The translations under genes and the position numbers were made by a program. The notes beneath the pieces were generated by a model. The model did no database searches. It was not told the DNA's origin and worked only from the letters and a program-made list of their open reading frames with translations. From positions 8,917,501 to 8,981,500 of the forward strand of contig CM061102.1 in assembly GCA_030770545.1 (NCBI GenBank): a DNA stretch of 64,000 nucleotides, read 5' to 3'. Source of the DNA: Macropodus opercularis (Eukaryota; Chordata; Actinopteri; Anabantiformes; Osphronemidae). Of this stretch, positions 1 to 11,464 are shown piece by piece. Positions within the stretch are counted from its first letter, which is position 1. Each line of letters opens with the position of its first letter.

Positions 1-1564
1 AAGTGATTAGCAGCATTTAGAGTGGCATGCATGAAGACAGTACCCTGAGGCTCACCCCCCTCCCTGGCCCCCGATTCAACGCTAGCACACACAGCATATT
101 CCTGATGAAGCATCCTGCTGTTTAAACTCTGGCTGATCTGTCTCTCTGCAAGCCCTAAATCAAGCTTATAGGCCATTTTAGAAATTACTACCATTAAGAA
201 CTGCATACATACAGTTTTCTCCCGTTTGTGCTCAGAAAAGCAGGTCTTGCTCATACGCATCCATGGGTTTCTGCTGATCCTGATGCCAGAAAATTTAATT
301 ATACGAGGAGCTCTCTGTTGTTACTAGACTATAAAGTCAGATATACATGTAAATGAATTAAAATCCATTCGATTAAACCACTCAATGCATTTCCTGTTTT
401 GAACATTTTGTGCTTTGTCTTCGTCTGTTTCTCGTTGCTTGGTCATGGACACCATTGGCTTGCTGGAGGCCATTTTAGGGCTCTGGCGGTGCTCGTCCTG
501 TTCCTTGGGTCGTTTTTCTAGGATCCGGGTATTACTTCACGCTAGCTGAAATGACACAGAGGCCTTCAGCTGTAAGTTGAGGAGTCGGGAGTTGTCTCAT
601 TGTTGGCTGTTTACGGCACCTGCTGTTCATTTAATTAACACCAAAGCAGCTGAAACTGATCAACACCCCCTCTGCTACTGAACAGACCAGGTCAATATCC
701 CAGAAGTTTAACTGAAGGCTTAATATTTGATGTTACACTGATTTTTGATGTATATACTGCATACACATCAATGTCAAACTGAAGTTACTGATTTTCTAGA
801 TAAATTAAACAAACAACATCTTAAACCTGTTGCCTTCTTTGACACTTTGCCCCCTTTGTTGACTATAAGTTTCCAGAGTCCAGGTAGTAAAACATGGTGT
901 TGTGCGAGTATGTTTGTATGCAAGGTCATTAAAATCCGATCCAACCACCCACACAGTCCTGATGAATCGGGTTGGCTTTGTTTTAAGTGGTAAGAAGGTT
1001 CTTAGATCATTAACTGCATATTTGTAAAAGCCACGCTTTAATATTTAGAGACAGAAAAGTGCATGTTCAGCTGTGATGTAGTAAAACACAACAGTTCAAC
1101 ATTTTCTAAGGGGGACTGGAGAGAAACAATTTAATACCCCTGATCAAATTAGAGGGATCATTTTCATGTAACACTTTTGTAATGATAATATTCAAAGCTT
1201 AAGTAATAAAAGAAGGAGCAAAATCTGCCTCTTGTCAGCGTTTACGACGAGAAGCACTCGTGTGATTAGATGTCTTGCGATCGATGCAGCCTCTTCTCCC
1301 AATCATTAGACCTGCTCTTAACAGATTACAGCCCCCCTCCCAAACACAGGGCTTCTCTCCTCCTCTTCCTGCTTCTTCTTCTGCCTCACATTCTGCCTTT
1401 TTCAGCCGAAAGACCAGAACACTTGCCTCTTTAGCTCTGCTTTAGCTCTCTTTGAATTTCTGCCAGTTGAATCAACAGTTCACCTCTCTCAGTTCAGACA
1501 GCTCTATTAATGGCCAGATAATCAGGCAGCGTAATGAAAAACACACCTACCTGAAATACAAAAG
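1..1564. other. upstream flank of layn, no gene seen
   Basis: I see no exon with coding character on either strand. The sequence is mixed, moderately AT-rich vertebrate non-coding DNA and ends in the layn 5' UTR and promoter. No TATA box is obvious next to the layn start. The pyrimidine-rich stretch around 1330-1390 is the only marked compositional feature. The next gene to the left, which is SIK2 beside LAYN in human, is not visible. Confidence 0.6.
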
Positions 1565-4249
1565 ATGGTGGAGAAAAGACTTCAGTCCACAAGGATGGAT
1601 CTACTAACAATCTTCTGTCACCTCCTGCTTCTATGCTTTGATTTATCTGTTGCTACAAGCCTCATTACAGGTAAGTCCAGACAAAAAACCAACACGTCAC
1701 AGGACAAACACAAACCCAGTGACTGATGTGTGGACATACCTTTGGTTTTCCTGCCTTGCTGACACCATGCTGGATGTTTGACGCTTGCAGCAGATCTGTT
1801 TGAAGCACGAGGTAGGAAACAAGCATGTGTCTACAACTAAATCACTCTTCATAGTCATGGGTGTAAAGCATCATTTCATCTATTCTGTAAGAACATGTGA
1901 TGAAATGTCAGTGTACATGTGACACATGGAACATATATGTGTGTGGATGCAGGTCAGCGTGTGTGCAAGGCAGGCAGAGGGAAGCCGTGTTACAAGCTGG
2001 CCTATTTCTCTGAGCTCCGGCGGCGGCTGAACTTCGCAGAGGCAGAGCTGGCCTGCCGGCGGGACGGGGGACAGCTGCTGAGCGTGGAGTCGGAGTCTGA
2101 GCAGAAGCTCATCGAGCAGCTCATCACAGAGCTCCGTCCGACCGATGGAGACTTCTGGATTGGTCTCCGCCGTAACCATGAGGACGAGGACAACGCCTCA
2201 GACTGCTCCCCACAGTACTACTGGGTGGACGGCAGCAGGTCCACATTCAGGTGAGTGGAAGCACGAAGAGGGTCGATGGGTCAAGACTGAGGGAATGTAG
2301 CGTTGGTACCATCTTCACCTCTACAGGTATGTAACAGGTTTAGGAAGCTCTGGAGAACCAAGGAACTGCTCAAAGAATAACTCGGCTATAGTGAGAGTAG
2401 GTTCTGGGCCTTTCCTCATAAACGTGTTCTTCCAAATCTTGAGCTGTGGTAATCTCATCCATTCTTGTAGGAACTGGCACTGGGATGAGCCATCGTGCGG
2501 CTTTGAGGTCTGTGTAGTGATGTATCACCAACCGTCCGCTCCCCCTGGTCTGGGAGGCCTCTACATGTTCCAGTGGAACGATGATAATTGTGAAACCAAG
2601 AACAACTTCATTTGCAAGTACACAGCAGGTACTGTTCCGCTACAGCACACACCACCTCAGGTTGCACTTTAAGATACGTGAACAGTGTTGACTGTGGTTT
2701 CACAGAGAGGCCTCCAGAGCCTTCGCCTTTCCCCAACTTCACACAACCAGGTAAAACGTGCTCAGCATAAAAACACACACAACATAGTAGATGTTTTAAA
2801 TAAGAGGTGTGAGACAGCTGACCCGTCACGAGCTCCTTGTTCACAGATGGAAACCCGTCGTCTGTTCAGCCGTGGAATCCAGTTGACCGCACCCAGGACA
2901 GAAGTACAGGTTGATCCAATATTTAAATGTTGTATCCAAATTCTGCAAAGGTTCACACTGACCAATTTCACTATGACCATCATCTCTGTCTCTGTTTCAG
3001 CTGTAGGTTTGGTTTATATTATCATTCCCACCGTTCCGCTGATACTGCTGCTACTGACTGTGACTGGAGTCTGCTGCTTCAAACTGCTTGGCAGAAGGTG
3101 AGGCCCCAAGTTCAAGGCAAATATTAAATGTTAATATGATAACTGTTAAGAAACAGTGTCTCAGATGACAGGGCTACGATATCTGCAGCCAGAAGGTTAG
3201 TCTCCACTTTCTGTCATACGTTATGTCCTATTTTTACACTTTTTAGTTGTTAATGTTAAACTTTAACACAGTACATTTTCTTTGACACAGATATATGACG
3301 TTTTGTCTGTTACCTAAGATGAAGCTTGTTAGCAAGTAGTAGGTAGTAAAAGTCTGAATTATGGATTATTCAATGGTATTTATGTGAGCCTAAAAAACTC
3401 ATTGTTTCAGATTAACACGCTGTGGAGATCATGACATGTGCAGCATAATTCCTTTACACCTCATAAACGGCATGGTTCAGGTTTCATTCTATGCTGACAT
3501 CTGAGGCGTCTATTTATCCTTCTCTGTGTTAATACAGAAAGAAGAAAGAGCAAAAATCTGAAGTGTGCCAGACAGAACCGGGCCTCTGCCCAAACCTGAC
3601 CCCGACCGACGTCTACAACGTCATTCGCTCCCAGAAGGACGATGACCTGGCTTCAGCTCGTCCACACACCAAAAACACCTCTTTCTTATGTTCCTCCCCT
3701 GACACACCAACAGGCGACTACGACAACTTAGGAGGTCGGGACACAGAGAGTGGCTTTGTGACGCTTGCCAGCACAGAGAGCTGCTACCTTAACCTTGACC
3801 TTAATGACCTCAGCCTTGGGCGCCGCGGCACCCGTGACTTCTATGACACCAGTTTGGGCCGTTCAACAAAGAGGGACTTTAATGACAGTAGTCTAGGTCG
3901 CACTGGGAACAGAGAGTTTTATGACAGGAGTCTGGGCCGTCGCACAACAAAGAGTGAGCACTACGGTAGCGGTGCGTACAGGGAGCACGGTCTGTATGAT
4001 GACGCTAGCAGGGCAGGGAGTGACCTTTTCGATCCCAAACTGAGGTCAGGAAGTCAGACGGTGAAGGCTGACCTGTATCAAACGTACATCTCCAATGGCA
4101 GAGAAGACACTTACAAAACCAGCCTTGGAAGCTACGGAAACCGAAAATCCTACCAGGCAAACCTTGACTGCTACCGAAACGGTCTGAATCTGGATGGTGG
4201 GAGAAGATACTTCAATGAACAAGACTGGATCAACAGAGAAAACTACTGA
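1565..4249 (+). CDS. layn: layilin, C-type lectin membrane receptor
   Basis: Layilin is a single-pass surface lectin that binds hyaluronan and links to talin and merlin at the cell edge. Exons are 1565-1670, 1791-1811, 1953-2250, 2471-2628, 2706-2750, 2847-2909, 3001-3097 and 3538-4249. Together they give 499 residues with all junctions in phase. A signal peptide spans about residues 1-33. The C-type lectin domain runs from C47 to C190. It has an EPS triplet at 148-150, a WND motif at 177-179, and the layilin-typical block VCVVMYHQPSAP. A short Pro-rich stalk follows, then a membrane helix at about 232-255 (YIIIPTVPLILLLL). The tail keeps the family motifs VYNVIR (288-293), GDYDN and ESGFVTL. 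Its last part carries a 13-residue tandem repeat not present in the human protein as I know it. At 499 residues it is longer than mammalian layilin because of this tail. A second in-frame ATG at 1595 could also start translation. Confidence 0.93.
3809..3964 (+). repeat. four 13-residue coding repeats in the layilin tail
   Basis: Four consecutive 39-bp units encode a pattern SLGR-x-x-x-R/K-D/E-F-Y/N-D, with the fourth unit diverged. They lie in the cytoplasmic tail, starting near residue 354. The units differ at many third positions, so this is an established protein repeat rather than a recent slippage product. Confidence 0.85.
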
Positions 4250-5617
4250 TGCTCTGATCTGTGTGAGGCAGTTTGAGTCTCAGTGTGTATGTGTGCATCA
4301 GTGATTGCATGAGAGAGAGGAAGGTAAAAAAAAACAGTGCATGTACATGATTGTAAAGTATGTTTTTTAAAATTAGGTGAGGACAATTCATCATGTGACT
4401 TCATCTCATAACACCTTATTTAGAATCAAAGAATCACCAAAAAGGGATTTAACTGTGAGTAAATGAAATTAAATATTTCCATTTGAACAATGAGGTGAGC
4501 CGGACTATTTTGAAGTCACCTTCCATACTGTATTTCCAAACCATTGCTGGCTTTCAGTGCGATTCTGGGCACCGGAGACGACCAAAGCGCGTGTAACAGG
4601 CCGTTTGCTCAGCCTTGTCATGTCGCCCTGGCTTCGTAACTAGGTCTTCGATCAGATTGTGTGCTTTCAGATTTTGGATGAACACCTTGGACCTTTATGT
4701 TTGTCATACACATTGTACAGGGCAGACACTTTATTATTTTCTGCAGCCTTTTTCAATTTTACAACATAGCTTGAGTTTAACTGATACCTTTGTTCCTTCA
4801 TTTATTATTATTATGTGTCCTTTTTAGTTAACCAAAGAAAGTTAAACGTTAGTGAGTGGACAGGTGGCTCATATTCAGCTCAAGTGCCTGCAGCCTGACC
4901 ACAGCAACAGCATGACAATGAAATGATAGAATAGAGCATCATTATTATTTATTAAGAATGTCTAATGTCTTGCCATCTCATGTACATGAGAACACTTGTG
5001 TGTTTGTGACATAAAGAAATTCAAATAAAATGAAAACAAAGAGCGTGTGTCTGTATTTGGCATAGACTTTACTGTCCAATAAAAAAGGAGTTGTAATTAC
5101 AGTTAATCAGGTTTTTATTACCGATCCAACTTGAATTAATAATGCACTCTTGCTTTCATCGCTTTCTCAACTCTTCTGCTTAATAAAGACCCAATAAGAT
5201 ACTGTTCAAATGCAGACTAGCACAAGACTTCTTACATACATTTTTCCTTTAGGCCACATTTTCAAGTATAGTATGAAAACCCCCACAATAGAATGTCTGG
5301 TCCTGGTCCAATAGCTGTAAAATCTTGTAATGTGCTTCCCATATAACACAAATTCTACACAAACAAACACACACAAATAAGGTAGTGTTCAGGTGACATC
5401 TGCCAAGTACACATGCGTGAGTACCATTGGGTCTTCACTCGCACGAACCCAAAAGACGCCGTAATATCTCGAAGGGTCTGATATCTTCAAATGGTTCATG
5501 ACAAACTGTCAATAATCACGCACACGTCAGACACACATTAATACCACTCATGCTGAGGGGAAGTGATTAATTCCGTTGTTACAGTTCTGTACTTTGGGCA
5601 GGGCCCTGGTTCAAAAC
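4250..5617. other. tail-to-tail 3' UTRs of layn and alg9
   Basis: layn (+) and alg9 (-) converge here. The interval holds both 3' UTRs and shows no further coding sequence. An AATAAA for layn lies at 5024-5029 and a minus-strand AATAAA for alg9 at 5114-5119. The two transcript ends could therefore lie within about 100 bp of each other or overlap. Confidence 0.6.
5024..5029 (+). terminator. layn poly(A) signal
   Basis: Canonical AATAAA about 775 bp after the layn stop, followed by a GT-rich stretch. Other signals are possible. Confidence 0.5.
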
Positions 5618-8600
5618 TCAACCATGGGTCCGTTTACGAGACTGCTTTTGGCGCCTTGGCTTTAAGATGACGTAGCGCCTGTAGGTGGTATGACGGTCAG
5701 ATATAAAGGGGATGTAGAAAGCTCTGAGGAGAGGCGATGACCTGAAAGAGACATTTTGAAGAAGTCTGTCATTGTCTTTTTCCTCTTCTTCTGTTCTGAG
5801 GCTTTCTATGCTATAAACCATTAAGCTTGGTCAAGATTTTAATTTGAATCATTTTCAGATTTCGCATTCATTACATTTTTCTACCTCTACGTACAATAAA
5901 TATTTGGAGAATACCTTGATGCTTGTAAGTAAGGCTTGTAAGCGATAACGTTCCACTCTTCTTTGTTAGCTGAATAACGCGGTTCTAGTGGCGTCTCTTC
6001 TTCGATGTCCAGGTCTACTAAGTAGTGGCACTGCTTTAAATCCACCTGCCCAGAGCAGAGAGATCATAAGTTAATATATCCTACACTACCTACGTGTTAA
6101 GTCCTGAGTGACTCACATATCTCGTGGGCTCCTCCAGGTTCTGGTCATTCATGTTTGCGGGGATGATCTGTGTGGCCAGAGGACCAGAGGCATATGGCTG
6201 AGGCAGCTGCCCCTTAAACTCAGACTGAATGAAGTGTAGTTGCCAGCTGAACATTAGAAACAGTAACAATTAGTGAGTGAGTAAATCACAGGTAAATTAA
6301 ATTAGGTAAGCATATACCTTGTATGACAAAAGACTTGTTACTAACTTGTGCGGTAGGAGGAAGCTGCTTGGGAAGCGGTACCACTCTTTGCCCACACACA
6401 CACTCACAGGTCTCCCTTCAGGGACTGAGTGAAGAGTGGGATCCTTGGCGATACGATGAAACTCTGGGTACAGGTCCAGAGGGGCGTGGTAGCCTAAAGG
6501 CAGAGATCAAACTTATTTCATCCATGTTAAACTGCTCTTTTTGTTTCCTGACAGTGGAATTGCCCCTGTGTGCGCACACACCTCTGAAGAGAGCAACAGA
6601 GCGAGACAGCGACAACACTGTGAAGACCAAGACTGAGCTCAGAGCCAGCCAGTTGGATGAGACAGTGTAGTGCTCCAGTCGGTAGCGCTGGAACAGGAAG
6701 TGGTAGCATTTCTGCAAGTGAATTAGTTAATAAAGTTATTTAGTGTAAATTAACAATTATGACTAAACCCGGGTTCACAAAGAAGATGCACAGCACAGTT
6801 TACTGTCACAAGTGTAAAATGCTAAACCCCACCTGTAGAGAAGAAAGGGCGACTGCGCCACTGAGGCAGATGAGGGGGTAGATGGGAAACAGAAAACGCT
6901 CTTCTTTATGAGGTCGGGTGAAGAAAACTAACATCCACAGATACATTGGGGATAGAGTCAGCCAGTAAGGACGGCCCAGGTTCTGCACTGCAGAAAACAC
7001 ATGCACATGTGAATCACATTAGAAGCTACTAAAGATAATTAAATAGTTATGGACTCATTTTTTGTAATCACATTGTATAATAACAGCATTTCCCAGAAGA
7101 CCTTGTTTAACCTGTCCTGATAAACAAGAGGGCAAGAAGACACTGAAAACACATGATTGCGTCACCACCCCCGCACTGCACACAAAACTGTTTGCCACCA
7201 ATTCCCTCCCCCAAAGATGACACTAACAACCTACTTAAACATTTGCACTTCATAGTGCATATGAAATGCAGCCCTCACCATTGAACCTGTGCAACAAAGT
7301 TTCCATGAGCGCAGTGAGAGGCAGAGAAAACAGTGCCAGAACAAACACCAGGTTGAAGTTCAGCGTCCCGTTTAGAAAGTAGAAATGCCACGGCTCTGTA
7401 CCTGGAAAAACACACAGCAAACCAACAGATTAGGTTACAGACACTGTCTGTGTAAAAGAGCATCTCAACTGTGTGGTTATTGACATAACCTCGTAAAGGG
7501 AAAATGGAAAATAGGATGGGATTGACAGAGACAGAAAACACAAGGTCCTAAATAGCTGTGTGATTAAGAATTAATAATGATGTTGTTACTACAAACAAAC
7601 ACCAGTGATTAGTGGTGACTATAGTGGAAGTGGGAATTGATGCCTTATATTAGTGTTTGCCTGCCCTCTACTGTCTAGACAACAAAAATGAGATTTTCTT
7701 TTATGATGGCCGCCCACAATGAGCCTGGGTCTGCAGGAGGGTTCTTCCTCTACAGAGAGAGGGTTTGTCCTCTCCGCTGTTGCTATTAAATGTGTTGTAA
7801 TTTATTGATTGGCTACAATTAAAAGCTTCCCTATGTGGGATTTGTTGGGTTTAGTTCTGTACCTTAACTGTTGTTGTGAATTGGCACTATATAAATAAAA
7901 ATGAACTGAATTGAATTTGATTATTTATGGTCCATTTGCACTACATTAATATACTTAATAAAGATATACAATAAATATCTTGATGAACAAATAAAGATTA
8001 AGTCTTTACATATAAATCAATCAAATCAGAAATCATTATCAGTGACGTTTTCTTGTGTATTACCATACAAATCTGGTCCGTGTGGTGTGAAGACATTATA
8101 AACAAGAATGTTGAGAGGAGCAATGACTAATTTGCCATAAAAGTAAGAGTCCACTGCCACCAGGGGTACCTGAGAACGAAAAACAGCATAAACAGCAGAC
8201 TCAACTGAGCGATGTCTCAATGGTTTTGTGTTGTAATATGTACATTTTAAAACCTTACTTGATCTACATGCATTTAAAATAACTCTCACCAGAAGGAGAA
8301 TCAGAGCAACAGCTGCCCAGGTGATAAAACTTTTCCACTGGCGCTTTAACAACAACAGGTCAAAGGCGATTGGAAGCCTGCAGAGAAACCAACCAAAGCC
8401 TTGTACAAAACATTAACATATCTTTCTGGGAGCGATTGTGCCAACAGCTAGGCAATTTGGTTTACAGTGGTACCCGATCAAAACAGAGAATGGCCATCCA
8501 ACGATGGCCCCGGCAGCCACACCCGTAACAGCTAACGGAGTCGAGTCCTGAAACCAGCCCGTCATGGCCACCAGCGTTGTATACATGCAGAAAGAGGACG

Positions 8601-10964
8601 GCAGGAACGCTGAGGAGACAAAGTCAAACTGATGGATCACTACTCATACACATGCAGAAATACAGTCATGTGAAAAAGTTAGGACACCCTATGAAAGCCT
8701 GCGTATATGTATATCATATACAAAATATGACATGCTTAGCATTAACACACAGTTTGATTGAAAGGTTTACTTCAGTCAATGATGAATTAAAGTCATACAT
8801 CAAAGTTAAAAGATCACATAAACTGGCTAAAGGAATAAACAACAACAAGGACAGAGTGGATATGGTAAATAAATCTGACAAACCTGCAGATGAGCAGAAC
8901 ATTCCTGTGCTCATGACGAGGAACGCCAGCATCAGACGGCCAACATGCAAACCGAACTTCTTACACACTGCCCTGAGTCACACACAAACAAAAAGGCTAA
9001 CTTCCACATGCTCTACGTAAAAAGACTATAAACGAGGCAAGATTTGCAAGTCAAAGTGTTCAGGTTGCCCACTTGCATTTAAGGGGAGAGTAAACATACT
9101 TGTAAAAATAAAGCTCACAGACACAGCAGCAGAAAGCTAGGACACATCGCACAAAGTAGAAGACCAGGACCTGCAACACAACCATAATAAAAGCTTCCAG
9201 TACAGTGATATAATTAGAACCTGTGCTCTCATAACAAAAGATAAGATGTGGACCATAAAACCAAGAGTAATAACATTTGCATAAATGACAGCAAGTTTGG
9301 AAGACTTACCTTGTTTGTCTGTAGTACGTGGGCATGCAAACAAGCAGGTAGAGCATGTAACCACAAATAAGCGTACGACCTGATGGCATACAGCGGAGAA
9401 TATTCCCATGTTTGCATCCCTGTGCCATACAGCAGGTAGTGCATCTGTCAAAACAGTGACAAATAAACTTTTAAAAGAGCCCTTTCCTTGAACAGCAGAA
9501 GGCCTTGAAGGGTCAGAAGTATTGTACTTTTTACATTTGTGATGAAATGATATTAGTGAGCAGCACTCACTGGTTCCCAGTAGTTGAAGGTCTCGTCACA
9601 GTCTGAGATGTTGCTTAGCAAAGCAGCACAGAAGCGTGCAGAGAGCAGACATTTAAATGCAGTGGAACCTTCTGGGGCCCATACCTGCCCTCCACGACTT
9701 ACTGACCTATTAAAAATAAGTAGGATTCATTTTATCATCCAAGATATTACATGACCTAAATGTGCTGTTGATGAATATATATTTGTGCATATTTAATAGA
9801 AAACAACTCCACGTTTAATCCTCTGACTGTAGAAGAAGCTTAATGAACCTGCGCACTGGCCTCTCATTCATGCTTGTCAATGGGGTTTAACATCTGCATA
9901 TGTAACAAGCTTATGTTTCCAGTGCACCTGCTTTTGATAAAACAATAAAGATCCCATTTATGTTAATCATTTCAGAGCCTGCCAATTAATATGCCCCTCA
10001 CTGCAAAGATGAAGTGTTTGGTGGAACACACAGTAAACGACAGCTCAGAACAGGAAACGCACACAGGCCCTAATTACCCAGAGGACAGAAAAAGTGTGCC
10101 ACGGACAAAACCCAACTCAATCCTGTCTGAAAGCAGAATGAAATAATAATTTCTCTTTATTTGGTGCTTGAAAAACACCATTATTAAGTTATCAAAACAT
10201 GTACTTAATGAATTAATTTTTGTTCCACTCAATAATAGCGTCGACTGTCTGCGCATGCGTAATAATAGCAGTGACACGCGTGTTTGTGGTAACAGTGAAG
10301 ACCTCCACTCATATTTCTCTGCTGGGCTGCAGCTCAGCATTGATCCTCACCACTGTCCGTTTCAGTAGGACACGTCATCTTACAAAGTGCAGAAATGTCA
10401 GCCACACGTCAGCAGCTATAGTTGTGTTTCCGTGTCGCACACGGTGTAACGCACTGGCGTCCAGCTGGTGAACCGCGGACAGCGACGGCTCGTCATGTAG
10501 CAATGAATGAACCGGACCGAGGACGCGATCATAACTACGCCGTCTCCCTGTTAAATCATAAACGATGCAGCCTGTTGTTAAATGGCTCAGAAACACGCTT
10601 GAACAGCCACTGACGCTTGTTCCACTGGAAACGCACTGATCTTTATGTCACAAGGACGTGGTCGACCGCTGTCACTGCGATGTTATGGTCAAAACTCGCC
10701 TAACGTGGTTTGAGGCTAACTAGCTTAGCTACCGTAGCTTCCCCGGCTCGGGCTGTCAGTCACACGGGGGATGGGGCTGCTAGCACTGGCCACGCTAACC
10801 TCTCTCCTGCCGCTTCGTACTCACTCTTGCCGTGTCTCTGCGGGTTTGCTATCGTCGGCGCCTTTCTCCTCCTTCGCTGGCCGAGCGTCGGCGGAGACGT
10901 TCGCGTTACTTGCATCTTGTCTGCTGCCTCGTCTGGTTCGCTGCCGAAGCGCCTTGGCCGCCAT
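5618..10964 (-). CDS. alg9: ALG9 alpha-1,2-mannosyltransferase
   Basis: ALG9 is the ER glycosyltransferase (GT22 family) that adds the seventh and ninth mannoses to the dolichol-linked oligosaccharide used for N-glycosylation. Exons in transcript order are 10825-10964, 9571-9706, 9310-9444, 9100-9170, 8884-8972, 8474-8609, 8290-8377, 8064-8169, 7279-7401, 6833-6987, 6582-6711, 6346-6493, 6117-6246, 5915-6045 and 5618-5741. They give 613 residues, and human has 611. The first luminal loop keeps DCDETFNYWEP (82-92) and the family signature HKEERF lies at 368-373. Many hydrophobic helices lie between. The C-terminal LLRAFYIPFISD block and basic tail match the vertebrate protein. The start ATG at 10964 opens a short basic exon in a CpG-rich region. 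fdxacb1 lies 500 bp upstream on the same strand, as in human. No damage is seen. Confidence 0.95.
7705..7925. repeat. interspersed repeat fragment, teleost type
   Basis: This segment lies in alg9 intron 8. It has features I associate with a very common teleost interspersed repeat: a GGCCGCCCAC start, a TTTGTCCTCTCC block, TGGGATTTGTTGGGTTTAG, and a tail GCACTATATAAATAAA followed by GAATTGAATT. It is degenerate and carries no open frame. The repeat family name is not certain. Confidence 0.65.
8661..8712. mobile_element. probable DNA-transposon or MITE end fragment
   Basis: The segment begins TACAGTCATGTGAAAAAGTT and continues AGGACACCCTATGAAAG. It resembles the terminal sequence of a TA-targeting element widespread in fish genomes. 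I did not find the matching inverted end within the alg9 intron, so it is a solo or truncated copy. Confidence 0.45.
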
Positions 10965-11030
10965 GTTTACCGCTGCTGCCGCCGAGTCAGGGTTCGGTCA
11001 TTTTCGTGAATGTCCGGATATTGACAGCGC
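10180..11030. promoter_or_regulatory. CpG-rich alg9 promoter and first intron
   Basis: CpG dinucleotides become frequent from about 10240 to 11020, against a CpG-poor background. The block covers the alg9 first exon (10825-10964) and the 5' part of its first intron. Several overlapping open frames here are by-products of the high GC content. No TATA box is seen, as expected for a housekeeping CpG promoter. Confidence 0.55.
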
Positions 11031-11464
11031 TCTTCAAGAATATTAACAGTGTACAAAACGGACAAACGGCATATTTGCATTTAAAAGGATAGAAATGCAA
11101 CGTCTGCAGAAATCCGACGTACAATGACGCTTTATTAAGGGGGTCCGTGAATAGTTACCTTCATGGACTAGAATAAAATACTTGATTTGATTTTAGACCA
11201 GTTTACCACAAATTATTTTCTACAATGTTTTATAACACCGTTTACTACATGTGACATTTACTGTTTTACAATGATTATAACAGACCACATATTTATGTTA
11301 AATACAATATTTACTGCACATATACACACAGATATATCACATCTCATATACACGGTACAGTAACGCCTCACCTACTAAGATTAGCGTTCATCTACTATTT
11401 TGCAGGTTATATTCCCATAATTTATCAGTCACAAATAAAGTTAGTAATTATTCATTATATTATA
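10965..11464. other. alg9 upstream region and fdxacb1 3' UTR
   Basis: This 500-bp interval separates two same-strand genes. It holds the alg9 5' UTR and core promoter and the fdxacb1 3' UTR. A minus-strand AATAAA at 11131-11136 could end fdxacb1 about 170 bp before the alg9 start codon. No other gene is seen. Confidence 0.55.

Noticed and set aside
7275..7541. Possible extra minus-strand gene
   Set aside because: Its exon-like part is out of frame with the alg9 exon at 7279-7401, which matches ALG9 exactly.
10710..11092. Several overlapping plus-strand frames at the alg9 start
   Set aside because: They are by-products of the CpG-rich promoter and the antisense of the true first exon.
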